Notes under the pieces: generated by a model
Database searches by the model: none
Told to the model about the DNA's origin: nothing
The model's input: only the letters and a program-made list of their open reading frames with translations
Position numbers and translations under genes: made by a program
DNA from: Rotaria sp. Silwood1
Taxonomy: Eukaryota; Rotifera; Eurotatoria; Philodinida; Philodinidae
NCBI GenBank assembly: GCA_905250075.1
Contig: CAJNOP010000664.1
Location: forward strand, 53,988-117,987
Direction of reading: 5' to 3'
DNA length: 64,000 bases
In this document: in pieces, positions 23,379-36,493 of the stretch
Numbering within the stretch: position 1 is the stretch's first letter
Layout: every line of letters starts with the position of its first letter

Positions 23379-25589
23379 TCAAGGTAAAAAATTGGCTGTA
23401 AATCATTGGAACGTACAGTGTATTGTCATTGTGTTTGTTGTCATACACTTCAATTTTACACGTGTATTCTCCATTAAGACCATTTTCGTTTTTGTCTTAA
23501 AATGTAGACAATACATCAAAAATTGAATAAAGAACGATTTGAACTTGTATGAAATTTTGCTGCTTTTCAAATATATAGAAAATAAAATAAAAGGTAAATA
23601 ATCTTGTCTTTGCACTTTTTTTTTGTGTTGTATTTGGACGCATTAATAAAATAAATATTGAAGTATAAAACATGTACTTCATTTTCGTAAAACTATTAAT
23701 TTATTTTCTCAGGAATTATTATATTGAAAAAGATATTCTTTTTTTTCTCTTTTTTTTAAATTTAACGAGATATGAACGTCATGAATTTTTAATTCTTGAT
23801 GTTTACATAAAATGAGAAACAAATATAGTTCAATGTATGAAAAAAAAGAAAAACCATTTGTTAGCTATTAGAATATATAATTGAATTCAAATAATTGTCT
23901 ATATATTTGTAATAAGTACAAATATTTTATATTAAGACTAAAAGTTTATTTATTTATATATAAATAATGAGTATTGAATTTTATCGTAGGAAAATAAAGA
24001 TTATTAAATAATTATTTTCAGAATAATTGTATGCAATTTTTTTTATTTATAGATTGAAATGTGCAAAAAAAATGATTTTCTATTATTTGTTTCATTTCAT
24101 CGTTTTCATCTGCATTCTTATATTTTCTGTTCTTTCTTTACTATGTATCTACACTTCAATGTTTGTTTGGTTGACTATTAGTTTTTTTTTTTTTTGTTGA
24201 TGTGTAATCTAGGTGACTAGGTTCGTTTTGTTATTGTCAGTGAAACTTTTTCTTTTTGCTGTTGCTTTTTGTATTCGAAGTAGATCGAAATGTTCTTTAT
24301 AGAATTTTTAAAACGAATTTTTTTCATTGTACTCATTTCATCGATTGATGTTATATGATAATAATAAGTTAATAAAAAAAGAAAGAATTAGTACTTTCTA
24401 AAGTACTGATTCGTTCAATAAATCTGAATGTCTCATGAAATGTTAAGAAATGATTCGGATATTTCCAAAGAATAAGTTCAATATAACATCAAAATAAGTT
24501 TTCTCATTCATAAAACAATTCAAAAAAGAATAATAAAAAGTAATATTTAAAGTCATAATATTTTATCATTTATTTCTTTATTACATTAAATAAAGAAAAA
24601 TGAAACATAAGAAGGCTGTCTAGTGATGGTACATGATTGTTTGTGATTATTTTTTTATATTTCTATCAATATTTTTTTTTATTAAAAATCGGACATGAAT
24701 GAATAAGAAAGTGTGTACACTTGATAATACAATCGGAAACGAGTTATTATGTTCTTTGTATTAGATCTATATTATTTACTATCACATATAATAGTGTTAG
24801 TTGTGTTAGAACGTAATTCTTCTTGCTCTTTTCTAATAATATTTCATCAAAAAAAAAATTATTTTCCTCTCGTTTAGTAAAAGTTCTACATTGTTCCTTT
24901 TTGCTTTAGTTTATTTTATATGAAATCTATAACAAATTTTTCTAATAAACAATAGCTATATGTCATTCAAATGGTCTCTAGTGTTCGGTTCACACTGACT
25001 TAACAAAAAGTCTCACTCTATTACAAAGACATTTCTTTTTACAAGACAAAACTTCTTAGCAATATCAAAACTATTCATTGAGCGAATCAAGCGAGATCAG
25101 ATGAAAATATGTTGACGTTACGTTTGATATTGCAATAAAATTTCTGATACTTTTTAATAATTCTCACAATGTTCATTCGTGACAATTTGGTAGGAACTCA
25201 ACTCCATGAACAACTATAATAATGATCTGATCAACCATTCTATTACCTTTGAAGGTCGTCTCATTATTGTTTTCAATCAAATAGATATCAGAAAAAATTT
25301 TCTCGTCAATGAATTGTATTCATGATTTCATTTTAATACAATAATAATAGAAAGTACGTTGTGTTTCAAACTTCAACAAGACTGGTATTCATTAGTTTTC
25401 AACATATTTGTGGCATTCTGAAAAATTTGGTGAATCTGATACTTTGAATTATAAACTGAATAAAAATTTTTATCTGTTTATTGAGTCATTCAGCTGAATT
25501 TAAGGATATGTTTGAGAGGGTTTCACAAAAAGAAAAAGAAATTTATATTAATATACAGTTGAGTAGGTTTCATTGGTATGTATATTGAG
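23379..25589. other. AT-rich intergenic region
   Basis: The start is the 5' flank of the minus-strand two-TM gene. Beyond it I see no gene, RNA or mobile element, only A/T runs. The small open frames at 23403-23682 are low-complexity. Confidence 0.6.
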
Positions 25590-26415
25590 TCATTTTTCAT
25601 TAGTATTATTCTTTACTCTCATCATAGCTATATCCGAAATGTTACGAATGATGAGAGTTGTCCAACCAGTTTGATGGCTTGCACCTAACTCTTGACCATT
25701 GTCTCCATGAAAGTATTCATCAAAGAGAAGAAGATCACACCAATGTGGATCTTTTTGAAAACGAATATCGTCGCCATGACATACTCGTCGTCCTTGTTCA
25801 TCATGTAGAAAAATCTTCGTAAGTCGTTGATTTATTTCACGAGAAACTTCAATCAATGTCATCATCTGACCATTTCGAGTTGAACATTCGATTTTCCATG
25901 AATCACCATAGAATCGATGGTATGTCCATTTAAACATATTGATTTTTCTCCGTTTGAGCTAAGAATTTTGACCGGTCACTTCATTTCGATAAAAGAATAA
26001 TCGACTGATTCCAAGTCTCACACAGATCGATTGACTACACTGAACGAAACTGGAAAGTCAAAATTCCTTTAGAACGTTCATAATACAAAAACTCGGCTCT
26101 ATTCAACGTAAAAAGGGTAACTCACTCTTCGCCCTTTTTCGTATTCCAAATCCAGGTATTTCGAAAAAAGAGCGTAGCCAATAGATGTAATTTAGTTTCC
26201 TGACTGGTTCGACGATTTTCGACAGTAATTCAAATGAGAATGTCATCAATATCTTGTTTAGCATATTCGACAAACACATCGAAGTATTCATTGTTATCAA
26301 AGATCTTTGTATCGATCAATTCAAATTCTCGATCCTCGCGTGATCGTCGTTGATTTTCTTCAATCAATTGTTCGTAAGGAAACGCTTGTTGAGGATACTT
26401 GTACAGACTTTTCAT
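25590..26415 (-). pseudogene. GH63-type glucosidase pseudogene (bacterial-like), internally deleted
   Basis: Two separated pieces of one glycoside hydrolase family 63 protein lie in order on the minus strand. The first (26415 down to about 26125) reads [30 protein letters not shown] and [22 protein letters not shown] then interrupts it where the family has Arg, and the frame continues ITVENRRTS…LHLLATLFFRNTW before a second TGA. The last piece (25937-25590) reads MFKWTYHRFYGDSWKIEC, MMTLIEVS and DPHWCDLLLFDEYFHGDNG with GASHQTGW, typical of the C-terminal catalytic region. The N-terminal about 100 residues and several hundred middle residues are missing. 25938-26100 is degenerate filler with stops. 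The close match to bacterial-style GH63 proteins suggests a horizontally acquired gene that has since died. Members hydrolyse alpha-glucosides or mannosylglycerate-type substrates. Confidence 0.75.
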
Positions 26416-26524
26416 ATCTCTTTGAAAAATTCAAAAAGAAAAAAAAACACTAAAAATAATTTTAAAAAATAAAAAATAAAAACTGCTCAAAATTTACATG
26501 TTGATTTGCTTTATTGAATGAATC

Positions 26525-26945
26525 ATTTTCTTTGCTACCTATATAAGCGATTTTTTCGGCCGGGAAGATAGAGCTTTAAATTCTCTACAAACCTATATCT
26601 GTGCTGAAGGNNNNNNNNNNTCCTAAAGAGGAAAAAGCTCTTCAAGGCTATTGACAATTCACCAGTAGCTGCTTGAGAAAGAGTATTTGGTAAAAACGGT
26701 GGATTTCTTTGGCGCCTATAGAAGCAATTTTTTCGGTCGAGAAGATAGAGCTTTAACTTCTCTACAAACCTATATCCGTGCTGAAGAGAGACGGATAAAT
26801 ACTGAAAAGGAAAAAGCTTTTGAATAGTGTTCACAATTCAGCGCTAACTGCTGGAGGTAGAGTATTTGGTAAAAAAAGGACGATTTCTTTGCTACCTATA
26901 TAAGCGATTTTTTCGGTCGAGAAGATAGAGCTTTCAAATCTAATT
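26525..26945. repeat. Tandem repeat, about 175-180 bp unit, 2.3 copies, with a gap
   Basis: The segment CTATATAAGCGATTTTTTCG followed by GAAGATAGAGCTTT recurs at about 26540, 26716 (diverged start) and 26895. Each full copy is followed by CTCTACAAACCTATAT, GTGCTGAAG and, further on, AGAGTATTTGGTAAAAA. The spacing gives a unit of about 175-180 bp. The minus-strand open frame across it is repeat-derived. The function is unknown; it may be a satellite or transposon-derived array. Confidence 0.8.
26611..26620. other. 10-N assembly gap inside the tandem repeat
   Basis: Ten N bases lie in the middle of the first repeat copy. The gap probably reflects unresolved repeat copies, so the array may be longer in the genome. 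Confidence 0.95.
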
Positions 26946-27335
26946 GCGAGATAAAGTAATTCATCAATCATTTATTTATTTCACAGAAAAAGACAGTGAA
27001 GTTTTGAATTTGTATCAAAAAGTTGTTTTCAACACTAAAGTTAGGTGAAAGACATTTGTACATTATAGATGGAAAAATTTGTATTGATTGCGATTGTTTC
27101 CTTGTTCTTTTTGTCTAATTATTTTCAGGCATTGGACTGCGAATGGGAGAACTGGTGTCGACACAGTGCAATGTTTCTTCCCTTCGCTTGATAAGTTCAA
27201 TTGATTATCATTAATCTGTGGGACATTGGATTGTATGAATTGGCATGTTGAAAAGTTAAGAGAGTTTCTTTTATTTCTCTTCTTTTCTTGTTAGGCATAA
27301 TTTTCTTTTGATTGTATAGCAGGCAGTTAGGGCTA

Positions 27336-27491
27336 GGTCGTAACAGACTCCGATTTTTGAAATTCTCTTTTGCTGAAATATAAAACTGAGATATTTCATT
27401 TTTATTGGCGCTTTGAATTTGAAAATTTTTCGAAAAAGTATTATTGAAAATCAAAGGAAGGGAAATTCAAAAATCGGACTCTATTACGACC
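27336..27491. mobile_element. Mariner/Tc-type MITE with TA target duplication
   Basis: The 156-bp element has about 30-bp terminal inverted repeats. The left end GGTCGTAACAGACTCCGATT is matched by the inverse of the right end, GGTCGTAATAGAGTCCGATT, with few differences. It is flanked by TA on both sides (27334-27335 and 27492-27493), the signature target duplication of Tc1/mariner transposases. It has no coding capacity; the minus-strand frame across it (27197-27454) is incidental. Confidence 0.65.
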
Positions 27492-27499
27492 TACGTCTA

Positions 27500-28764
27500 A
27501 GGGCACTCTACAATTTAGAAACCACGCCGACATGCTTAGCTACTATCCCTATTGTGAAAACTTTTCCCGCGTAAAGGGTAATGAATAGACTAGAACTTTT
27601 GTATATCTTTGACATTTGGGGGAGATATTTTAACCATAATCTATTCTAGGCAAGACTAACATTCACTGAAATTTTGGTTGAAATCGGATGAGAAAATAAC
27701 AAAGTTGGTTTCTGAGGGTTTCCCCTCTTAATAAGATTCTGAATAACCGACAAAGCTGATTATGAGTATCAATTATTTTTTAAAATAAAACTCTTTTCTT
27801 CAGCATAATCTTACGTTAATTCGTAAGGTTTTGATCACCGTCATAATTTGAATATATCTCAAGAAAATTGTTAAGCAAAATAATTGAAATAATTACTACT
27901 AATTAGTAAGTAAAAGATACTCAGAAAAGTCATTTTGAAATGTTTTTTACATGGAATTATATCTACAAACAATTCTCTACAAAACTACACCAGACTCAGC
28001 TGAAGATAATGTACATTTGAAAAACCAGAAAATTTTTAAAAATGCATCTCAAGCCCAAAAAGTTAATTGATTTTGAACTTAATTAATTAATAACTCGGTC
28101 AATACTTGATGAATTTTTGTTTATTGCATAGGTATACTATTGGAGGTAAGTCCTACACACTGACAAAGTTTCAGGGTATGTTAGGGTGAGAACAACACCC
28201 CCCCCCCCCCCCCTTCAGAATAATTGGTAAAAATTTCATTCAATCAAGAACAGTGTCTCTTAGGAATCTATGTGTTTTTTTTATAGACTCAAAGAAATAA
28301 TACGAAGAATTGATATCTCTAAAAGGTTGACATTATTAATTATTAATTTATGTAAATATGTAAAAAATAATCGATTTCAATATGACCAATTCCAGTCAAT
28401 TCTATGAATTGAAATAGAAATTAATGCATCTCTACACGGTATCGGTGTTGATGAGAATTAGAAGTAAATGATTTCAATGATATCTTATTTGCAATTGTTG
28501 TGTACTTAAGATAAATACAAATTTGATTCATTTTCGATTTGTTAATTAATCTAGTAATAGAAAATCTTTTCATTAAATTTTATCAAATAATTTTTTTTAA
28601 TATCTGAAAAATATGTGATTTTTATTCTAATGTATTACCTTTTGAGATAAAGAGAAAAAAATTAAAAATAAAATATTAGAAATAAAAAATTAATTATAAT
28701 AATGTTTGTCAAATGTTTCAAGAATATATTTGTAATGTTGAAGAACATTTTCATATTGAGTAAT
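27500..28764. other. AT-rich intergenic region with a poly-C tract
   Basis: No gene. A run of about 17 C lies at about 28197-28213 directly after GTTAGGGTGAGAACAACAC. This may be a slipped, degenerate relative of the GGGTGTGGG hairpins found elsewhere in the window, but the similarity is too short to be sure. Confidence 0.5.
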
Positions 28765-30217
28765 TCAATAAATTTTTCGAATTTCTAGATTTGTTATTTG
28801 AAGATCAGGATGTTTATTAGACTATACAAAAAGAAGAATTTATTTATTAAATTAGAATCAAATAAAATAAATCAAATATTTTACTTGTATTGAATGAAAA
28901 AGACGTTGTTTAACAATTAATCGAAAGCGTTTCATTTGTTCATCATCATTTTGATTAATTGATCGAAGAAAATACATTTTCATAAACATGTCGTGTTCGT
29001 TGCTAAAATTATCCCAATTAAATTAATAAAATAAAATAAAATAAATACACAAAAAACTTACTTTAGTTAATTTACGAACTTCTTGTGCTTTATCAATCAT
29101 TTCTTTTGTTAATCGATTTACTTTATTAATTGATTCTTTTGAAAATAAATCAGGTAAATATTATAGCTATTATTAAATTTCATCTAAAAATTTTTAGAAG
29201 ATGATATATGGTTAAACAAGAGATCAAAGATTTAAAAAGCAATTATGAATATGCACACAATGAATCTGGTTTCATACAATAGCTGATAATTTTCATTACT
29301 CGTTTACTGACTGTATTGTTTATGTACCATTTCATCTGAAAATATATCAAAGATTGACGGATATTGAGATCTTAGGCATACAAAGAAGTTCAACAGGAGT
29401 TTCGAAATGCACCTTTTTTTTTAAATAAGATATTATCTCTTGACCCTTTCTTTTAGAAAAATTTCGAATACCTGTAATATCTTGAACACGAGAATCATTT
29501 CGTAAATCATTATAAATAGATTTCAAAAGACGTCGACCATGACCTTTTCTTTGATATGGTGGTAAAATTAACATTTGACTAACAAAAGTAAAAAAGATTG
29601 CCAAGTGAATAATACATGAAAGGTTTTTCTTACCTAATTTTTGGTCGTTTTTTATTGGAATAAGTATAATGAAGATAAACTTTAGTAAATCCAATCGGTG
29701 CATAACATATTTGATTATTATCATTTTGATATTGTTGATAAAGAAGATAAATAAACCAATTTTGATCTTCTTCATTTATAGTTAATACATTATTAAGAAA
29801 AAATATAAGAAATATTTCAAGATGAGACCACCATTCAGCAAATTTTGAATTAGAAAATAAATTGTGTTTAATACAATAAATAAAATAAGGAGAAGATTCT
29901 TCTTCTTGTAATGTATAAGTCAATAATTGGTCACCAAATGGTGTATATGAATTTTCGGTTTCTAAATTTGACATGAAATACTCAAAATCTGTGGTGGTTG
30001 TTGGTATCCATTGGTTTAATGATGGAACAATACAATTTTTCTTAAAATAAAATTAATTAATTCAAAAAAAAAGAAGAATTTCTTTTTTGCTTTACTTCAA
30101 ATTCTCGAAATTCTTTTGTATCAATTACTTTTTCATCGACAATTTCAAAAAAAAAATGTAAGTGATGATGATAAACAATAAATATCAATATGTAAATTTT
30201 TATAACCAATTGTTGTA
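28765..30217 (-). pseudogene. HAT1: Decayed HAT1 (histone acetyltransferase type B catalytic subunit) copy
   Basis: Pieces of HAT1 occur in order on the minus strand: 30096-30217 (GYKNLHIDIYCLSSSLTFFF, then EIVDEKVIDTKEF), 29634-30040 (CIVPSLNQWIPTT…FTKVYLHYTYSNKKRP), 29472-29578 (SQMLILPPYQRKGHGRRLL, the acetyl-CoA-binding GNAT motif, ending DIT), 29062 to about 29155 (LPDLFSKESINK…EVRKLTK), 28885-29002 (QRTRHVYE…RFRLIVKQRL) and 28765-28821 (terminal exon). HAT1 acetylates new histone H4. Several faults make this copy non-functional. The first about 70 residues are absent. A T10 tract near 30151-30160 shifts the frame. Exon 28885-29002 is 118 nt between two phase-0 introns, so it carries one extra base. 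No exon follows DIT for the segment before LPDLF, and that exon lacks a good acceptor. Homopolymer sequencing error is possible but cannot explain the missing segments. Confidence 0.75.
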
Positions 30218-30454
30218 CTAAAATATTTTATTTCGTTTTAGTTTAATAATTAATCCATTAATTGCAGATGAGAAAAGTAATAGTGGCATACTTATTCATG
30301 AAGTTACTTGTGATTACTTTTGTTGTTCTGTTGTTGTTAAACATCATTCGTGTGAAAAAAGCCTTTTTTTCGTACTATGTCTGTTATGTACACGTGAAAA
30401 AATGAATCTTTCATTACGTGAATAATGTCGTATAACAACAAAACAACAACGGTA

Positions 30455-30520
30455 AGGGGTGTGGGTGTGTGCCCCGATATATCACGATAAACTCCCATAC
30501 TCACACACCCACACCCTTTA
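30455..30520. repeat. TGTGGG-type hairpin element (copy A)
   Basis: The left arm AGGGGTGTGGGTGTGTG and right arm CACACACCCACACCCTT are inverse repeats around a loop of about 30 nt. It sits directly after the last transposase codons (minus-strand …DDFHK). Confidence 0.75.
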
Positions 30521-31707
30521 TGAAAATCATCGATAGCTCCTCTGTAGACATTTCCCAAAATAGCATAGGCTTTGAGTCTTTGATTAATGTTTTCAATAGC
30601 TGCTCGTGCACTATTAATATCACGATTAAAGTTCTTCTCTTCATCCGTTAATTCATGTCCATGAGGTTTTTTTTTGGAGTAATAACGTATTCTTCACCGA
30701 TATATCCTTTATCAGCAATAATTTGAACTGATTCTTCTACATAATCCAACAGTCCAGAATTTCTTAAAATTGTAATATCATGTTTACTACCACGATAACA
30801 GTCTGATACGTGTACTATGTGATGGTTAAAGTCACAAGTTATTTGGACTTTTATGGCATAATTCGTTGAGCTTTTTCCATAATAATATGCTTTACGTTGG
30901 TTTGCATCAGAAGGCTCGGGAATCGCAATAGAAGTTGAATCAACTATTAACTTGTGATGTTGTTGAGGTCCATGTTTACTTCTTCTACTAGCTAAATCAG
31001 CTAGTAAAGATACTAATTCCTGATATACACATGAATGTAATATATCCAGAACTTCTGTTAAGAAATATTTCACTGTTGATTGACCCAAATTCAGCTCTGT
31101 AGAAATGTAGCGGTTTGAATGATAATGCTTCAAGTACCATAATGTAACTACGAGTAAATTCATAGGAGATAAATATGATCTGTCGGTAATATCTGTTTGT
31201 TGCTCATGTCGATGAAGACAATACTTTTTAAGTGGTTCTTCACACATATCATATAATTCTTGTACTTGTTCAACATCAAGTCCAGTATGTTGCACACAAG
31301 ATTCATCACTTCGCTGCCATTCTGACCATGGACGTTGTTCTACAAGACATTAAAAAAAGCGGTTTTTTAGAAATAATTGCCAAATATTCTTAAAGCATAA
31401 AATAGTCGAATTACCAACGCAAATGTCAGCTGCGAAATTAATTTTACTTACTGTCATCGAGCGTATGAAATTCTTGTTGAATCGAAAGTTGTTTATCTCG
31501 TATCTCTTGTTGTTGATCTTCGTCCATCTCTACAATACAGGAACTGCAGCTACCACGATGCCGATAATAATTAGTGTATAAGCCTGATCTTCCTGATCCA
31601 TTGCATGTCCATCGTAACATTGAGTGACAAACAGCACAATATTTTCGTTGATCAGTTATAACTGATCGACATTCAGAACAACTCCATTCAATGTGTGGAG
31701 AAGACAT
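30521..31707 (-). mobile_element. PIF/Harbinger (IS5-like) DNA transposon, coding part
   Basis: Autonomous-type class II element recognised from its transposase (see the CDS entry). I could not identify terminal inverted repeats or a target duplication with confidence, so only the coding span is given. The hairpin at 30455-30520 abuts its 3' end and a hAT MITE lies about 95 bp beyond its 5' end. Confidence 0.6.
30522..31707 (-). pseudogene. DDE transposase, PIF/Harbinger / DDE_Tnp_4 type, single frameshift
   Basis: Exon 1 (31452-31707) starts MSSPHIEWSC and holds a Cys-rich zinc-binding N-terminus (CSEC…CAVC, then CSSC). A GTAAGT donor joins phase 1 to exon 2 (from 31339 downward), which reads KQRPWSEWQRSDESC and continues open to 30651. 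An HTH segment (YISTELNLGQSTVKYF) is followed by the catalytic core: Asp in LIVDSTSIAI, HDITILR, and Asp in IIADKGYIGEE. At 30667-30675 an A9 run (minus strand; PKK) is one base short, giving a stop at 30648. In the shifted frame the protein continues HELTDEEKNFNRDINSARAA and IENINQRLKAYAILGNVYRG, supplying the third catalytic residue (Glu in AAIEN). The gene is otherwise whole, so it died recently or the frameshift is a homopolymer error. Confidence 0.8.
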
Positions 31708-31801
31708 AGTAAAGAAAATATAAGGAAAGGGTGCACAAGTGAGATAAGGTCGAAGAAAAGAAAAAAGTGATCAAAGTGAGGAAAATCTGATAGACACAGA
31801 A

Positions 31802-32024
31802 CAGAGATGGACAAAATCGCACCGCGCCTCCCCGCGCTTCCCCGCGCCACTGCTCGCGCCTAGGCGCTACGCACATCTCTCTTTCTCTTTGCTCTACCAA
31901 TCAGTTTCTCAAACTTCACCGAGTACCGGGATGCTCTAAGCATGCGCTCATCGAAGCTCAGACTAGTGTAGCGTAGGCGTGAGCAACGGCGCGGGGAAGC
32001 GCGGTGCGATTTTGTCCATCTCTG
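31802..32024. mobile_element. hAT-type MITE, 223 bp, perfect 8-bp target duplication
   Basis: The element starts CAGAGATGGACAAAATCGCA and its other end is the inverse of the same sequence. The inverted repeats extend about 50-60 bp and are strikingly GC-rich (runs such as CCCCGCGCTTCCCCGCGCC), unlike the host DNA. The flanks carry an exact 8-bp duplication, ACACAGAA, at 31794-31801 and 32025-32032. CAGRG ends and 8-bp duplications are hallmarks of hAT transposons. It has no transposase, so it depends on a partner in trans. Frames across it are incidental. Confidence 0.88.
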
Positions 32025-32032
32025 ACACAGAA

Positions 32033-32645
32033 CGAAAAATGTGTAACTGAAACACATAGAGGCAATAGAATGAAGAATTATTGTGCATCAGTGTGTACCG
32101 AAAACGAAATGTTAATAAATTAAATGCAAAATACGTTTAATATAAGGATCATAAGAGAACATTTAATAATCCTCATTCCTTGCGACATATAGAGCTCAAA
32201 CAACAGCGGATCATTAGGACTACATATGTACTACAACTGATAAAAAAATCATATTTTCATGATAACCTGTTGAAGCTGTATAAACAAATACATTAGGGGT
32301 ATCCTAGTAACTGTTCACGCCCATATATATAAATATGCAACAAGACAGAAGATTTTTCAAATTGACTATCTCAGATTAAGACCTGCTCCTTCTTGAATAA
32401 TATATCTTTTAATCAAGTAATTTTCGAAAAACGATCAAACACTCAAAAAAAAATCTTGTTCAATGAAATAGCGTTGACTTGCATCTAAATTCATAAAAAA
32501 TTGAAATCATTTATGTATTCAATTGGATTTTATTATAATAATCTCCATATTTATTTTTTATTGTGACAGAAAACATGATCACAAAACTATTTTTAAAACT
32601 AAATGGAGAAAAGCTTCGGTGAAATATTTATATTCTTTGGATAAT
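32033..32645. other. Intergenic, 3' of AHCY
   Basis: AT-rich DNA between the hAT MITE and the AHCY stop codon, including the AHCY 3'UTR. No further feature seen. Confidence 0.6.
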
Positions 32646-34438
<1,793 letters not shown>

Positions 34439-36493
34439 CGTTGTTGTGTTAGGACGTTCGTCGAAAAAAGAAATCTAAAAAAAAAAGCGTTAGTACAAAG
34501 TGCATCAAACCCTTGGCAAATAAATATAAAATGATAAAAGTACAAAACCAATACGTGTCCTTCATGCCAAGTACTATGAAATAGTGTCGTAATAGATAAA
34601 TACTTACTCTTTTATAGATATTGATAACATCATGACTTACTTACTTGGTATTTTTTTTAAAGTTTGCCTCTAAAAGAATATTTTTTTTGTAGTGTCGCTC
34701 GTGTATGATATATTAATATGATTTTAAATATTACTTTCTGTAAAAATGAATCAAGTATTATATCATGTTATCCGTTTTTTTTCTTTTGCAGTTCAATTGT
34801 TAATAAGCATTTCATTCAATGCAGTTAAGTATTGAATATGTATCTTTGTAATGTAAACAAAATTACAATGAACGTCGTTTCTTTTTTTTTGTAAATTGAA
34901 GATTCTATTAACTATGTTTAATGTTTGAATATAATCTTTAAAGCAAACGGTATTTTAACGAATATTTTCATTATTATCAATCATTTATTTGTAATTCCTT
35001 AAATGACTTATATATATATATATGTAAACAAAACGTATATACACACGTTCGTAGACATATATGTAAATAGCTGCTTTCTTATCATAAGCATGCAAATAGA
35101 AAACGTTTTATTTTTTATCAGTAGTCTTGTGTATGATTATGAATCTATAATAAAAATTTGTTATTTATGGATTCTGTATTAATATAGGTATTGACTATTG
35201 ATACATCACAACCTATTCAACGAAAATCATATTAATTAAAAATTTCATTATTTCCTAGAAATACAATCCGTGCGTCACTATAGAAGATGATTTCTATTTA
35301 TCTGTGTCAATTTTAATTATTTAAGATAATGTTCAAATAGCATGTTATCTAATATAAACAGAAGAAACATCATAATAACGATGAATATCACATTATATAG
35401 CTGTTAATACTCTTTGAGTAAGGATATTACATAGAAATATATATCAAAACTACTTTATATTTATTATTTCAATTATTGAAATAATAAATCAGATAGGTAT
35501 ACCGATTGCGAACATTGTTATAAGGATGAATATAAATCATTAAATGAATTAATTCAAGTTTTCCTTGACGTCGTATTAAAGAATCTAAATCACATACTTA
35601 TGAATCATCAAACAATTCTTTCGAAGAACTTCCACATTTACTAAATATATACTTTTTAATTTATAAAACATAATTCTAAATAGGTAGTATTTCAGTATAA
35701 GATAAACACAAGTGGCGCGACAATGAATCTCTTCTTGTACTTTCATCTCTTCAAGCCATTGCTCATGATAAGAAATTCAAATTTCATCGATAATGACAGA
35801 TTCGTTTGTGTTTTGTATTGTCTACAAAACGTGAAGTAACCAGGAGTCGTTTATTTTCTAGAATTTGTTATTATCTTCAAAAAACGTCTTGAGCAGTAGC
35901 ATTTAATGAATCTAATTCTTATCATCGTCTAGGAAAAAACCTATTTGCAGTAACTTTTTCGAGCGGCAGACAACTGCTCAGCGGCTCTCAAACTTATTTG
36001 ACCGAGTTTATTTTCAATCTTTTTTTACGTAAGTCATTTTTGTGCTTTCCTTAATGTTAATTTATGCTCGATCAAAAAAACTTTGCGGAGAGCTGTTTAC
36101 TCTATCATTTTGAATAGTTTACGGGTCTCAGAACATGAAAAACTTGAGTTTCGATCTTCAAAAGATTCTACTCATTGAAAATTCTTATTGGAGATGAAAT
36201 TCTACATTTAAATCATTATTTGAATTGTTATTTATGTTTAAGACAACGAGAAAAAATTGAAAATAAAATACATCAAATAATTCTTGATGAACATTGGCGG
36301 AAGATTTAGTCTCATATGTTATTCAATTATCAAAACATTCATTTCACATTTTAGATTTTCATTTGATGGCGCTAGATGATTAAAAGTACTATTGGTTAAT
36401 ATATTTAGCAAACGAATAACATTCTCAATGACTGATATAAAATAATAATGTTGAAATAAGTTTCAATTACAAAATTATTTTAATCATCGTACA
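34439..36493. other. Divergent intergenic region between AHCY and NEMF
   Basis: About 2.05 kb of AT-rich DNA containing both promoters. No gene, RNA or repeat is identifiable apart from a (TA)n run near 35010-35022. Confidence 0.6.

Noticed and set aside
25938..26100. Attempt to read the GH63 locus as a spliced functional gene
   Set aside because: The two TGA stops lie within conserved blocks, the linking sequence contains further stops, and hundreds of catalytic-domain residues are absent, so splicing cannot rescue it.
27197..27454. 85-codon minus-strand frame
   Set aside because: It lies across the mariner-type MITE and includes one of its inverted ends, so the frame is incidental.
28190..28215. 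Poly-C run after GGGTGAGAACAACAC as a further TGTGGG hairpin
   Set aside because: Only one short arm is recognisable and the C run can arise by slippage; not counted as a family member.
31656..32057. Minus-strand frames with Arg/Ala-rich peptides
   Set aside because: They are translations of the GC-rich hAT MITE ends and cross its boundaries.
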